DNA from: Comamonadaceae bacterium
GTDB lineage: Bacteria > Pseudomonadota > Gammaproteobacteria > Burkholderiales > Burkholderiaceae_C
Reading direction: 5' to 3'
Assembly: GCA_027484105.1 (NCBI GenBank)
Contig: JAIXUG010000005.1
Coordinates: 310,001 to 374,000, forward strand
DNA: 64,000 nt
Shown here piece by piece: positions 48,320 through 60,379 of the stretch. The notes under the pieces were generated by a model. The model was not told the DNA's origin. It ran no database searches and saw only the letters and a program-made list of their open reading frames with translations. A program made the translations under genes and the position numbers. How positions within the stretch are numbered: position 1 is the first letter of the stretch; every line of letters starts with the position of its first letter.

Positions 48320-49138
48320 ATGAATGACAGCGTTTTGGCCCTCGGATGGGCAGGCTTGCTGGGTCTGATGATCGGCAGTTTTCTGAATGTGGTGATCTAC
48401 CGCCTGCCTTTGATGATGCAAGCGCAGTGGGACGCTGCAAACAGCGAAGCGACCCTCCAGAAGTTGTCCTTCAACCTGGCCGTGCCCCGATCTCATTGTC
48501 CCGAATGCCAACATCCTTTGGGGTGGCGAGAGAACATCCCGCTGCTCAGCTTCCTGCTCCAGCGCGGCCAATGTGCGCACTGCCAAACTCCGATCCCGTG
48601 GCGATACCCGGCTGTTGAATTGATCACGGCAATTCTTTTCATGGCCGTGGTGGCACGCTATGGCTGGGGCTTCGAGGCATTGGCTTGGGCAGGCTTTGCT
48701 GCAGCCTTGGTGACCCTGGCCGCCATCGATGCCGACACACACCTGTTGCCCGATGCCATCACCCAACCCCTGGTTTGGGCTGGCCTGCTGGCTGCGCAGT
48801 TGGGCTTGTCGGGACTGGGTTTGGGTGATGCATTGTGGGGAGCTGTCGCGGGCTATCTGTTTCTGTGGTCTGTCTATTGGTTGTTCAAAGGTCTGACGGG
48901 CAAAGACGGCATGGGACAGGGCGACTTCAAACTCTTGGCTGCTCTTGGCGCTTGGCTGGGCTGGCCCGCCTTGCTGTCGCTGGTGCTGATTGCTTCTTTG
49001 ACTGGCGTGCTGGGCGGCCTCGCCCTGAAGCTGCGCGGCCAATTGTCAGACAATGGCGAATTGGCCTTTGGGCCTTACCTTGTCATCGCGGGCTTGTGGG
49101 TCATGACTTTTGGCCCCCTGCCCTGGTTTGGGATCTGA
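48320..49138 (+). CDS. pilD: Prepilin leader peptidase / N-methyltransferase
   Basis: 272 aa from MNDSVLALGWAG. GSFLNVVIYRLPLMM, the four-Cys zinc site (CPECQHPLGWRENIPLLSFLLQRGQCAHCQ) and the two catalytic Asp regions (AAIDADTHLLPDAIT; GMGQGDFKLLAALGAWLG) are all present. It cleaves and methylates type IV prepilins. It starts 1 base after pilC. Confidence 0.96.
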   Translation: MNDSVLALGWAGLLGLMIGSFLNVVIYRLPLMMQAQWDAANSEATLQKLSFNLAVPRSHCPECQHPLGWRENIPLLSFLLQRGQCAHCQTPIPWRYPAVELITAILFMAVVARYGWGFEALAWAGFAAALVTLAAIDADTHLLPDAITQPLVWAGLLAAQLGLSGLGLGDALWGAVAGYLFLWSVYWLFKGLTGKDGMGQGDFKLLAALGAWLGWPALLSLVLIASLTGVLGGLALKLRGQLSDNGELAFGPYLVIAGLWVMTFGPLPWFGI

Positions 49139-49144
49139 ACAATC

Positions 49145-49759
49145 ATGCCCCTACGCACTTGGCGCCTCGGTCTGACGGGAGGAATTGGCAGCGGCAAAAG
49201 CACCGTGGCCGCCATGCTGGCCGCTCGCGGCGCTGCCGTGATCGATGCCGACGCGATATCGCGCAGCCTGACCGCACCCGGCGGGCGGGCGATTGACCCG
49301 ATTGCCCAGACATTCGGACCGCAAATGATCGACGCCTTGGGTGCCATGGACCGACAAGCCATGCGCGAGCGGGTGTTCCAGAACGCAGAGGCCAAAAAGC
49401 AGCTCGAAGCCATCATCCACCCTTTGGTGAGCCAGATCACGGCCGAACAGGCACAAGCCGCTGTGCAAAGCGGTCGGCAGGTGCTGGTGTTCGATGTCCC
49501 CCTGCTGGTGGAGTCGGGCGAGCGCTGGCGCAAGCAGGTGGACCGGGTGATCGTGGTGGACTGCGACGCCGATACACAAAGGCAAAGGGTGATGGCGCGC
49601 AGCGGACTGGCTGCTGAGGAAATCGACCGCATTGTGGGGCTGCAAGCCTCGCGCGCGCAGCGCCTGGCCTGCGCCGATCTGGTCATCTACAACCAAGGCC
49701 TGAGTCTGGCCGAATTGGAGGCCCAAGTGGCCAAAGTGGCAGCTGACTTCGGGCTATGA
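49145..49759 (+). CDS. coaE: Dephospho-CoA kinase
   Basis: 204 aa. P-loop LTGGIGSGKSTVAAMLA, DADAISRSLTAPGG and VFDVPLLVESGERW identify CoaE, the last step of coenzyme A synthesis. It follows pilD by 6 bases. Confidence 0.96.
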   Translation: MPLRTWRLGLTGGIGSGKSTVAAMLAARGAAVIDADAISRSLTAPGGRAIDPIAQTFGPQMIDALGAMDRQAMRERVFQNAEAKKQLEAIIHPLVSQITAEQAQAAVQSGRQVLVFDVPLLVESGERWRKQVDRVIVVDCDADTQRQRVMARSGLAAEEIDRIVGLQASRAQRLACADLVIYNQGLSLAELEAQVAKVAADFGL

Positions 49760-49781
49760 TGGCGGGATTGGAAGACGCCGC

Positions 49782-50537
49782 GTGATACTGTACGAATACC
49801 CTTTTAACGAACGCATCCGCACTTACCTGCGGCTGCAACAACTGTTCAACCGTCTGGGCCAATTGATGGCCCGTACAGACCCGTTGGACCACCACTTTGC
49901 CTTGACCACGGTGTTCGAGATCATCGAAGTGGCCTCTCGCTCCGAACTCAAATCCGACGTCTTGAAAGACCTGGAACGCCAACGGCAGCTCTACAACAGT
50001 TACCGAGGCAACCCCGCCATCTCCGAGCAAGCCCTCAACGGCGTGATGGACCAACTCGATGACCACTTCGAGGCGCTCAACCAGCTCTCTGGCAAGATCG
50101 GCCAAAGTCTGAACGACAACGATTTTCTGATGGCCTTGCGCAGCCGCGCCGTGATTCCGGGCGGCACCTGCGAATTTGACCTGCCCGCCTACCACGCCTG
50201 GCTACACCACAGCGCTGCCAGCCGGGCGCAAGATCTGGCGCAATGGGTCGAGCCTTTTGGCCCCTTGGCCCAGGCCGTGAAGTTGCTGCTGCAAATGCTG
50301 CGCGAGTCGGGCAGCAGCCAAAAGGTCATGGCCACAGCAGGCCAACTGCAGCAAAACCTGCCCCAAGGGCGCACCTTTCAGTTGCTGCGGCTCAAAATCG
50401 ACCCTGCTTTGGGCTTCACACCCGAAATCAGCTGCAACCGTTTGCTGGTGGTGATCCGCATGATGCGCCAGCAACAGGATGGCAAATTGGTGGGCTCCAC
50501 CAATGATGTGCCCTTCGAGATGACTTTGTGCGCATGA
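49782..50537 (+). CDS. zapD: Cell division protein ZapD
   Basis: 251 aa with a GTG start. ILYEYPFNERIRTYLRLQQLFNRL is the ZapD opening, with IIEVASRSELKSDVLKDLERQRQ, YHAWLHHSAASRAQDLAQWVEPFGPLAQAVKLLLQMLRESG and EISCNRLLVVIRMM later. It bundles FtsZ filaments at the division site. Its stop overlaps yacG. Confidence 0.95.
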   Translation: MILYEYPFNERIRTYLRLQQLFNRLGQLMARTDPLDHHFALTTVFEIIEVASRSELKSDVLKDLERQRQLYNSYRGNPAISEQALNGVMDQLDDHFEALNQLSGKIGQSLNDNDFLMALRSRAVIPGGTCEFDLPAYHAWLHHSAASRAQDLAQWVEPFGPLAQAVKLLLQMLRESGSSQKVMATAGQLQQNLPQGRTFQLLRLKIDPALGFTPEISCNRLLVVIRMMRQQQDGKLVGSTNDVPFEMTLCA

Positions 50538-50752
50538 GTGCATCGAACCCGTCGCCACAAAACTTCGGCCCCCGTAAAGTGCGTTGCCCTGCCTGTGCAG
50601 GTCAGAGCGTTTACAGCCCCGCCAACCCCTACCGCCCGTTTTGCAGTGCACGCTGCAAAGGTGTGGACCTGGGAGCCTGGGCCAGCGAAGAATTCAAGTT
50701 GCCCGACGACACCCCGCCCGACGAGACCTTTGGCGATCCACGCCTGCAGTGA
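50534..50752 (+). CDS. yacG: DNA gyrase inhibitor YacG (zinc protein)
   Basis: 72 aa from ATG 50534, which overlaps the zapD stop (ATGA). VRCPACAGQSVYSPANPYRPFCSARCKGVDLGAWASEEF is the YacG zinc finger with CxxC and CxxxC. It binds GyrB and blocks DNA binding in E. coli. It converges on mutT. Confidence 0.94.
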   Translation: MSASNPSPQNFGPRKVRCPACAGQSVYSPANPYRPFCSARCKGVDLGAWASEEFKLPDDTPPDETFGDPRLQ

Positions 50753-50760
50753 GGAAAAGC

Positions 50761-51240
50761 TCAGGCGTGCGTCGGCCCACTGAAGCCGCGCTCCTGCGCC
50801 AACCAAGCCAACACGGGGAGGGTGCCCGGCAACACAGGCACCACAGCCACAGGCAGGGTCTGCCAAGCGTGTGATTGCGCTTCGCGCATCTGCAACTCCC
50901 CCTGCCAGTCCCACACTTTGCAAAAGTGCAGCCGCACCAGAGCGTGCGGGTAATCGACCATCTGGGTTTTCCACACCTGCGCTGGCCCGATGGTGATGCC
51001 CAGCTCTTCTTGCAGTTCTCGGCGCAGCGCTTGCTCGACCGACTCACCGGCCTCCAGCTTGCCACCGGGGAATTCCCAGTAACCCGCATAGACTTTGCCC
51101 TCGGGGCGCGAGGTCAACAAAAAAGCTTCGCCTTGCATCAAGACGCCCACCGCCACATCGACCACGGCGCGCTCAGCCTGACCTGCGCTGGAGTCCTCGC
51201 GTGTGCGCTCCCCATCAGCGACCAGCAGGCCTTGGGTCAT
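50761..51240 (-). CDS. mutT: MutT-type Nudix hydrolase (8-oxo-dGTPase family)
   Basis: 159 aa. The Nudix box is GGKLEAGESVEQALRRELQEELG, after VAVGVLMQGEAFLLTSRPEGKVYAGYWEFP. The ~28-residue N-terminal extension is unusual for MutT, but the ATG overlaps the DUF815 stop (ATGA), which supports it. Probable 8-oxo-dGTP clean-up; other Nudix substrates are not excluded. Confidence 0.88.
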   Translation of the reverse strand: MTQGLLVADGERTREDSSAGQAERAVVDVAVGVLMQGEAFLLTSRPEGKVYAGYWEFPGGKLEAGESVEQALRRELQEELGITIGPAQVWKTQMVDYPHALVRLHFCKVWDWQGELQMREAQSHAWQTLPVAVVPVLPGTLPVLAWLAQERGFSGPTHA

Positions 51241-52139
51241 GCGCGGCCCAAGGGGCGATCGGATTGGCGGCCCATCATGTCCCGCGCAAACTGGTAAGCC
51301 ACACGGCCACTGCGCGAACCGCGCTCCAAAGCCCAGAGCAAGGCATCAGGACGGGCAGCCTCAATTTGCGCGGGCGTGGCACCCAAAGCGCTGAGCCACT
51401 GGCCCACGATGGTCAGGTACTCGTCTTGCGAGAAGGGGTAAAAACTGATCCACAAACCAAAGCGCTCGGACAGCGAAATTTTCTCTTCCACGCCCTCACC
51501 GGGGTGCACTTCACCGTCCTCGGTGTGTTTGTAGGTGAGGTTTTCGCTCATGTACTCGGGCAAGAGGTGTCGGCGGTTGCTGGTGGCGTACACCAACACA
51601 TTGGGGGTCGAAGCGGCCACGGTGCCGTCCAGGATCGACTTGAGCGCCTTGTAGCCCGGCTCGCCGTCTTCAAAGCTCAGGTCGTCGCAATAGACCACAA
51701 ACTTTTCGGGGCGGCCCGCCACCACTTCGATGATGTCGGGCAGATCGGTCAGGTCCTCCTTGTCCACTTCAATCAAGCGCAGGCCTTGCGGCGCGTAAGT
51801 GTTCAGGCAGGCCTTGATGAGCGAGGACTTGCCGGTGCCGCGGGCACCCGTGAGCAGCACATTGTTGGCCGGGTGACCATGCACAAACTGCTCGGTGTTG
51901 CGCTGCAACTTTTCCTTTTGGTCGTCGATTTCCTTCAGGTCGGCCAGCGTCATGGCCGCCACATGGCGCACCGGCTCCAGCACGCCGTGGCCCGACGAGC
52001 GCTTGCGGTAGCGCCAGGCAATGGCCTGCGTCCATTCAGGCGCCGACAAGGGTTGGGGCAAGACCGATTCGATGCGGTCCACCAACTGGCTGACTTTGGC
52101 CAGCAATTGGTCCAAGGCAGATGTAGCAGGAGAGTTCAT
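51237..52139 (-). CDS. DUF815 family AAA-type ATPase
   Basis: 300 aa from [13 protein letters not shown]; its ATG overlaps the argJ stop. Walker [18 protein letters not shown] is near residue 100, a Walker B-like [13 protein letters not shown] follows, and [21 protein letters not shown] acts as sensor 1. DUF815 proteins are uncharacterised AAA+ ATPases. Tightly packed between argJ and mutT. Confidence 0.9.
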   Translation of the reverse strand: MNSPATSALDQLLAKVSQLVDRIESVLPQPLSAPEWTQAIAWRYRKRSSGHGVLEPVRHVAAMTLADLKEIDDQKEKLQRNTEQFVHGHPANNVLLTGARGTGKSSLIKACLNTYAPQGLRLIEVDKEDLTDLPDIIEVVAGRPEKFVVYCDDLSFEDGEPGYKALKSILDGTVAASTPNVLVYATSNRRHLLPEYMSENLTYKHTEDGEVHPGEGVEEKISLSERFGLWISFYPFSQDEYLTIVGQWLSALGATPAQIEAARPDALLWALERGSRSGRVAYQFARDMMGRQSDRPLGRA

Positions 52140-53365
52140 GAACGGTAATCCGCGTTGATGGTGACGTAGTCGTGGCTCAGGTCGCAAGTCCACACCGTGT
52201 CGCTGGCGGTGCCACGGCCCAAGCCCACGCGCACCGTGATCTCGCTGCCTTTCATGACGCGCTGGCCGTCTTCTTCGCGGTACTCGGCGCGGCGGCCGCC
52301 TTGCGAGACCACATGCACATCGTCCAGATGCAGCTCAATCAGGCCCTGGTCCAAATCATCGATGCCCGCATAACCCACGGCAGCCAGAATGCGGCCCAGG
52401 TTCGGGTCGCTGGCAAAGAAAGCCGTTTTGACCAAAGGCGAATGCGCGATCGCATAAGCCACTTGGCGACACTCTTCGCCTGTGTGACCGCCTTCAACCT
52501 GCACCGTGATGAACTTGGTCGCGCCTTCGCCATCGCGCACGATGGCATGCGCCAACTGGCGGGCCACTTGCATCAGGCCCTGCACCAAGGCCTGGCCGTC
52601 GGCGCTGTCCAGCGAGGTGATGGGGGCATGCGCCGCCTTGTGTGAGGCGATCAGCATGAACGAGTCGTTGGTCGAGGTGTCGCCGTCGATGGTGATGCGG
52701 TTGAATGAGCCATCGGCCAGGCGCTTGGCCAGCTCAGGCAACAAGGCCGGGGCAATGCAGGCATCGGTGGCCACAAAGCCCAGCATGGTGGCCATATTGG
52801 GGCGGATCATGCCCGCGCCTTTGCTGATGCCGGTGATACTGACCGTTTGCCCACCCACCTGGACCTGCGCACTGGCCGCTTTGGGCACGGTGTCGGTGGT
52901 CATGATGCCCTCTGCGGCCTTGGCCCAGTGCGCCGCTTGCGCATCGGCCAGGGCAGCAGGCAGGCCCGCCACAATGCGGTCCACCGGCAACGGCTCCATG
53001 ATCACGCCCGTGGAGAAAGGCAGCACTTGCGCTGGCGTGCATTGGAGCAAGCTGGCCAGGGCTTCACAGGTTTGCCGGGCATGGGCCAGGCCTGGGGCAC
53101 CCGTGCCTGCGTTCGCATTGCCGGTGTTGATGACCAAGGCGCGCACTGCGTTGCCCGCAGACAAGTGCTCGCGGCAAACCTGCACAGGCGCCGCGCAAAA
53201 ACGGTTGCGGGTGAACACACCTGCCACACTGGCGCCTTCGTCCAGCAAAAACACGGTGAGGTCTTTGCGGTGGGCTTTGCGCACGCCCGCTTCGGCAATG
53301 CCAATGCGCACGCCTGCAATGGGGTGGAGTTGTGCAGGGTCTAGGGGGGGCAAGTTCACAGGCAT
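52136..53365 (-). CDS. argJ: Bifunctional ornithine acetyltransferase / N-acetylglutamate synthase
   Basis: 409 aa. The self-cleavage site is the Ala-Thr in [12 protein letters not shown], whose Thr becomes the nucleophile. [47 protein letters not shown] and the EYREEDG and [10 protein letters not shown] end are also family-typical. It recycles the acetyl group in arginine synthesis. Confidence 0.96.
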   Translation of the reverse strand: MPVNLPPLDPAQLHPIAGVRIGIAEAGVRKAHRKDLTVFLLDEGASVAGVFTRNRFCAAPVQVCREHLSAGNAVRALVINTGNANAGTGAPGLAHARQTCEALASLLQCTPAQVLPFSTGVIMEPLPVDRIVAGLPAALADAQAAHWAKAAEGIMTTDTVPKAASAQVQVGGQTVSITGISKGAGMIRPNMATMLGFVATDACIAPALLPELAKRLADGSFNRITIDGDTSTNDSFMLIASHKAAHAPITSLDSADGQALVQGLMQVARQLAHAIVRDGEGATKFITVQVEGGHTGEECRQVAYAIAHSPLVKTAFFASDPNLGRILAAVGYAGIDDLDQGLIELHLDDVHVVSQGGRRAEYREEDGQRVMKGSEITVRVGLGRGTASDTVWTCDLSHDYVTINADYRS

Positions 53366-53422
53366 GTCAGTCCTTCACAAAAGCTGGGGGGCACTACACG
53401 AGCGGATGAGGGTCTCTCAAAG

Positions 53423-53444
53423 AAAACGGGCCGAAGCCCGTTTC
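53423..53444 (-). terminator. Intrinsic terminator after secA
   Basis: On the minus strand AAACGGGC-TTCG-GCCCGTTTTCTTT makes an 8-bp stem with a UUCG-type tetraloop, 15 bases past the secA stop. Confidence 0.88.
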
Positions 53445-53459
53445 TTTTGCTCAGCCTTC

Positions 53460-56222
<2,763 letters not shown>

Positions 56223-56499
56223 GTCAGTTGGATCCACCTTCAGCCATTGGCCGAAAAACAGACCGTCTATCCTGTCAATTAAAAATGTTCATGAAACCGG
56301 GCTTTGTTGGCCTGCGCCGTGATCACCCTGGCCAGGCGCCTGCAAGGTGCCCAACTCAAGCCGATGATTTTAGCCGTTCATCACCCAGACTTTGTTGCCC
56401 GCCATTCCCAAGCTTGCGCATGATCCGACACCCCAGTCATCATTTATGGCCATGCCATTTCGGCCGTGCAGGATAATCGTTCAGCCCGACCACCGCACC

Positions 56500-56802
56500 A
56501 TGCACAGACGCCACCAATCCATCCCACTCCAACAAGCCGCACAGGAGTCACCGACTCTGTCCTTGTTGATGGGCCGTGTGCGGGAATCCGCTGACCGCAT
56601 GCAAGCCATTCGAAGCCTGTTGCCCCCAGCGCTGCGCAGCAGTGTGCAAGCGGGTCCATTGGAAGAGGGATGCTGGTGTTTGCTGGTGAGCTCCAACGCG
56701 GTCGCAGCCAAAGTCAGGCAAATGCTGCCCGCCTTGCAAGCCCAGCTGAAGAGCCAGGGCCTGGGTGTGAACGCCATACGCCTGAAAGTGCAAAACCGCT
56801 GA
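56500..56802 (+). CDS. DUF721/DciA-like protein
   Basis: 100 aa from MHRRHQSIPLQQAAQ. LRSLLPPALRSSVQAGPLEEGCWCLLVSSNAVAAKVRQMLPALQAQLKSQGLGVNAIRLKVQ-type sequence fits the DUF721 domain, whose best-known member DciA helps load the DnaB replicative helicase in bacteria without DnaC. The position next to secA is typical of dciA. It is shorter than many DciA proteins, so the function is probable rather than proven. Confidence 0.75.
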   Translation: MHRRHQSIPLQQAAQESPTLSLLMGRVRESADRMQAIRSLLPPALRSSVQAGPLEEGCWCLLVSSNAVAAKVRQMLPALQAQLKSQGLGVNAIRLKVQNR

Positions 56803-56828
56803 ACATCGCCTTGCCACAGGCCCAAGAA

Positions 56829-56860
56829 AAAAGCCCTGACCAGTGAAGGCGCAGGGCTTG
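56829..56860 (-). terminator. Terminator downstream of tRNA-Thr
   Basis: On the minus strand AAGCCCTG...CAGGGCTT encloses a short loop and is followed by TTTTCTT. It sits 6 bases after the tRNA 3' end and also faces the end of the DciA-like gene. Confidence 0.85.
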
Positions 56861-56865
56861 AATGA

Positions 56866-56941
56866 TGGTGCCGCTTGTCGGATTCGAACTGACGACCTAC
56901 CGCTTACAAGGCGGGTGCTCTACCAACTGAGCTAAAGCGGC
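56866..56941 (-). tRNA. tRNA-Thr (anticodon UGU)
   Basis: 76 nt including an encoded CCA end. Acceptor stem GCCGCTT/AAGCGGC, D arm GCTCAGTTGGTAGAGC, anticodon loop CTTGTAA (anticodon TGT in DNA), T arm GTCAGTTCGAATCCGAC. All stems pair well. Confidence 0.97.
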
Positions 56942-56999
56942 ACGGGCTAGATTCTAACGTGATCCAAGCCCCGATAAGGCCTGGGCCTGGTTAATTTTT

Positions 57000-57449
57000 T
57001 CACTTGATCCGTTTCAATGCCGGACGCGAAGTGCTGGGTGTCGGCGGGGTGGGATCATCACCATCTTCGACCGGCGCATCCTGCACAGGCACTGCAGCCA
57101 AAGTCGGCGCCGCTGCGGCATCGTCATCGCTCACCGGAAAAGCCATGCCTTGACCATTTTCACGGGCATAAATGGCCATGACCCGGTGAATCGGCACCAT
57201 GATGTCGCGAGGCTTGCCCCCAAAACGCGCCTTGAACTCGATGAATTCATTGCCCAATTTGAGCGAACTGGTCGCGTCCATGCTGACATTGAGCACGATC
57301 TCACCACCTTGCACGTACTCGCGCGGCACTTGCACCGACGCGTCCACCTTGACGGCCACATAAGGCGTGAAACCGTTGTCGGAGCACCAGTCGTACAAGG
57401 CCCGAATCAGGTAAGGACGTGTGGAAGGCAGTTCGGTGCTGCTGATCAT
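57000..57449 (-). CDS. sspB: ClpXP specificity-enhancing factor SspB
   Basis: 149 aa. STRPYLIRALYDWCSDNGFTPYVAVKVD and GGEIVLNVSMDATSSLKLGNEFIEFKARFGGKPRDIMVPIHRVMAIYARENGQGMAF form the substrate-binding fold. The C-terminal tail ends in RPALKRIK, the short basic motif that docks on ClpX. It delivers ssrA-tagged proteins to ClpXP. It lies 20 bases after sspA. Confidence 0.95.
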   Translation of the reverse strand: MISSTELPSTRPYLIRALYDWCSDNGFTPYVAVKVDASVQVPREYVQGGEIVLNVSMDATSSLKLGNEFIEFKARFGGKPRDIMVPIHRVMAIYARENGQGMAFPVSDDDAAAAPTLAAVPVQDAPVEDGDDPTPPTPSTSRPALKRIK

Positions 57450-57469
57450 GGTGGACTTTCCCCCCGAAT

Positions 57470-58081
57470 TTACTTGCGCATGACCTTTTCAGAGGGCGTC
57501 AATGCTTCGATGTAGGCGGGGCGCGAAAAGATGCGCTCAGCATACTTGAGCAAAGGCGCGGCGTTTTTGCTGAGCTCGATGCCGTAGTAGTCCAGACGCC
57601 ACAACAAAGGGGCAATCGCGACATCGAGCATCGAGAAGTTGTCGCCCAACATGAACTTGTTCTTCAGGAAGACCGGTGCCAACTGGGTCAAGCGGTCGCG
57701 GATGTGCGAACGGGCTTTTTCCAGGGCCTTGTCGTTGCCTTTGAGGGCGCGGTTTTCCAGCGTCAGCACATGCGTGAACAGCTCTTTCTCGAAGTTGAGC
57801 AAGAACAAGCGAACACGGGCACGGTCCACGGGGTCACCGGGCATCAGCTGGGGGTGCGGAAAACGCTCGTCGATGTACTCGTTGATGATGTTCGACTCGT
57901 ACAGGATCAGGTCACGTTCCACCAGGATCGGCACTTGTCCGTATGGATTCATCACGTTGATGTCTTCGGGCTTGTTGTACAAGTCCACATCACGGATTTC
58001 AAAATCCATGCCTTTTTCGAACAGCACAAAGCGGCAACGGTGGGAAAAAGGACACGTGGTTCCAGAATAAAGCACCATCAT
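57470..58081 (-). CDS. sspA: Stringent starvation protein A (GST-fold)
   Basis: 203 aa. MVLYSGTTCPFSHRCRFVLFEKGMDFEIRDVDLYNKPEDINVMNPYGQVPILVERDLILYESNIINEYIDERFPHP is the thioredoxin-like half, and the helical half follows. SspA binds RNA polymerase and affects stress and virulence genes in E. coli. It directly follows the petABC genes. Confidence 0.95.
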   Translation of the reverse strand: MMVLYSGTTCPFSHRCRFVLFEKGMDFEIRDVDLYNKPEDINVMNPYGQVPILVERDLILYESNIINEYIDERFPHPQLMPGDPVDRARVRLFLLNFEKELFTHVLTLENRALKGNDKALEKARSHIRDRLTQLAPVFLKNKFMLGDNFSMLDVAIAPLLWRLDYYGIELSKNAAPLLKYAERIFSRPAYIEALTPSEKVMRK

Positions 58082-58103
58082 GGTGGAGGCTCCTCAAAAA
58101 ATC

Positions 58104-58164
58104 AAAAAGAGTGGGAAGCCTCCAAGGCCTGCCACTCCAAAGAACCTGGCATGAAAGCCAGGTG
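58104..58164 (-). terminator. Two consecutive hairpins between petC and sspA
   Basis: Read on the minus strand, ACCTGGC-TTTCAT-GCCAGGT (58144-58163) comes first. GAGTGGCAGGCC-TTG-GAGGCTTCCCACTC with TTTTTGATTTTTT follows (58104-58137). They lie between the petC stop and the sspA ribosome site, so petABC transcripts would mostly end here. Confidence 0.75.
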
Positions 58165-58173
58165 AAAGCTCAT

Positions 58174-58938
58174 TTACTTGACGTCTTTCCAATACGCCGC
58201 ATTCAAACGCCAAGCGATGAAAGTGAAGAGGGACAAGAAAATCAAGACCCACACACCGATGCGAACCCGTGTGTTTTGGGCGGGTTCTGCCATCCACTGC
58301 ATGTAGCCCACCAGATCACCGATCGCCTGGTCATACTCGAGCGGGGTCATGGTGCCAGGCTTGGTCTGTTTCCAGCCCTTGAAGATCTGGACTTTTTGGC
58401 CTTTGTCTTCTTTTTCTTCAAAGACGGGCTCGCGCTCACCTTGCAACTCCCACAGCGGGTTGGGCATGCCCACATTGGGGTAAGCCAGGTTGTTCCAACC
58501 TGTGGGCTTGGTGTCGTCGCGGTAGTAGGTGCGCATGTAGGTGTAGAGGTAATCCGCACCTGTGCCGCCTGGGCCGGAACGTGAACGCGCCATCAATGTC
58601 AGGTCAGGCGGATTTTTGCCGAACCACTCTTTGGCCTGAGTCGGATCAATGGCGGCCTTCATGTTGTCACCCACTTTTTCGGTGGTGAACATCAGGTTGT
58701 CCTTGATCTGCTGATCGGTCAAACCAATGTCTTTCAGGCGGTTGTAACGCATGAAAGCTGCCGAGTGGCAGTTCAGGCAGTAGTTGACAAACAGTTTGGC
58801 GCCGTTTTGCAAGGCAGCCAGATCATTGGTTTTCTTGGGCGCTTTGTCCCAGGCAATGCCGCCGCCGGCTGCGTGAGCACCAGCCACCATGCCCAGGGCC
58901 ATCACAAAACCGAGTGCGAGTTTCTTGAGGTTTTTCAT
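58174..58938 (-). CDS. petC: Cytochrome c1 of the bc1 complex
   Basis: 254 aa with a signal peptide ending near GAHAAGGG. Heme is bound at CLNCHSAAFMRYNRL; PDLTLMARSR and the Met-containing P-N-V-G-M-P-N region supply the other ligand area. A C-terminal helix (IGVWVLIFLSLFTFIAWRLNAAYW) anchors it. It passes electrons from the Rieske protein to soluble cytochrome c. Confidence 0.96.
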   Translation of the reverse strand: MKNLKKLALGFVMALGMVAGAHAAGGGIAWDKAPKKTNDLAALQNGAKLFVNYCLNCHSAAFMRYNRLKDIGLTDQQIKDNLMFTTEKVGDNMKAAIDPTQAKEWFGKNPPDLTLMARSRSGPGGTGADYLYTYMRTYYRDDTKPTGWNNLAYPNVGMPNPLWELQGEREPVFEEKEDKGQKVQIFKGWKQTKPGTMTPLEYDQAIGDLVGYMQWMAEPAQNTRVRIGVWVLIFLSLFTFIAWRLNAAYWKDVK

Positions 58939-58958
58939 GTTCTTGAATCTCCGGGATC

Positions 58959-60368
58959 TCAGTGAGGCGTGAAGGTGACGCGGTCAGGCACTTGCTTGAA
59001 CGTGCCCAGCTTGCTCCACCAAGGCATCAACAGGAAGAAGCCGAAATAGAACAAGGTGCCGATTTGCGACACGCGCTCACCAATGGGTGAAGGCGGCTTG
59101 ACACCCAGATAGCCCAGGATCAGGAAGTTGATGACAAACACGGCATACACATATTTGTGCCAGTCAGGACGGTAGCGGATCGACTTGACGGGGCTGTAAT
59201 CCAGCCATGGCAAGAAGAACAAGATGATGACCGCGGCACCCATGACCACCACACCCCAGAACTTGGCGTCGATGGACAACAGCAGCGCGCAAATCACGAT
59301 GGTGGCACCGATCAGGCCGCCTTTGAACAAAGCAGGCAGCTTGCCCTTGGCCACTGCCAAGAAGGCACCCACCACCACGCACAACACCAACACGTACATC
59401 ATTTCTGTGGTGATGGCACGCAGCATGGAGTAGAAGGGCGTGAAGTACCAAACGGGCGCAATGTGCAGCGGCGTCGTCAGCGGATCAGCGGGAATGAAGT
59501 TGTTGTATTCGAGGAAGTAACCACCGAATTCAGGTGCGAAGAAAACCACCGCACTGAACGCCATCAGGAACACGCTCACCGAGAAGATGTCGTGAACGGT
59601 GTAGTAAGGGTGGAAAGGGATGCCGTCCAAAGGATTGCCTTTGGCATCCTTGGGGGCATCTGCAGCCTTGATTTCAACGCCATCGGGGTTGTTGGAGCCC
59701 ACTTCGTGCAGCGCAATGATGTGCGCCACCACCAAGCCCAGCAGCACCAAAGGCACAGCAATGACGTGGAAGCTGAAGAATCGGTTCAAGGTGGCGTCGC
59801 CCACCACAAAGTCACCACGTATCAGCAAAGCCAAATCAGGGCCGATCACGGGCACAGCGGAGAACAGGTTCACGATCACCTGAGCGCCCCAGTAGGACAT
59901 CTGGCCCCAAGGCAGCAAGTAACCCATGAAGGCTTCGGCCATCAGCACCAGGAAAATGGCGCAACCGAAAATCCAGACCAGCTCACGTGGCTTGCGGTAA
60001 GAGCCATACATCAGGCCACGGAACATGTGCAGGTAAACCACCACAAAGAAGGCCGAAGCGCCGGTAGAGTGCATGTAACGGATCAACCAGCCCCAGGGCA
60101 CATCGCGCATGATGTACTCGACCGATGCAAACGCCAATGCGGCATCGGGCTTGTAGTGCATGACCAGGAAGATGCCGGTGACGATCTGGATCACCAGAAC
60201 CAGCAGCGACAACGCGCCAAACACGTACCAAAAATTCAGGTTTTTGGACGCGTAGTACTCCGACAGGTGCTCTTTGTAAAGCTTGGAGGCCGGAAAACGG
60301 TTGTCCACCCAGTTGAGCAACTTTTCGCCAGCGGGGGCATTCGGAGAGATTTCTTTGAATTGAGCCAT
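58959..60368 (-). CDS. petB: Cytochrome b of the bc1 complex
   Basis: 469 aa from MAQFKEISPNAPAG, with GGAG eight bases upstream. Eight membrane helices, b-heme histidines in the MHSTGASAFFVVVYLHMFRG and FFSFHVIAVPLVLLGLVVAHIIALHEVG segments, and the PEWY-like quinol-site loop here as PVWYFTPFYSML. It oxidises quinol across the inner membrane. Confidence 0.97.
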   Translation of the reverse strand: MAQFKEISPNAPAGEKLLNWVDNRFPASKLYKEHLSEYYASKNLNFWYVFGALSLLVLVIQIVTGIFLVMHYKPDAALAFASVEYIMRDVPWGWLIRYMHSTGASAFFVVVYLHMFRGLMYGSYRKPRELVWIFGCAIFLVLMAEAFMGYLLPWGQMSYWGAQVIVNLFSAVPVIGPDLALLIRGDFVVGDATLNRFFSFHVIAVPLVLLGLVVAHIIALHEVGSNNPDGVEIKAADAPKDAKGNPLDGIPFHPYYTVHDIFSVSVFLMAFSAVVFFAPEFGGYFLEYNNFIPADPLTTPLHIAPVWYFTPFYSMLRAITTEMMYVLVLCVVVGAFLAVAKGKLPALFKGGLIGATIVICALLLSIDAKFWGVVVMGAAVIILFFLPWLDYSPVKSIRYRPDWHKYVYAVFVINFLILGYLGVKPPSPIGERVSQIGTLFYFGFFLLMPWWSKLGTFKQVPDRVTFTPH

Positions 60369-60379
60369 GTTGTTCTCCA

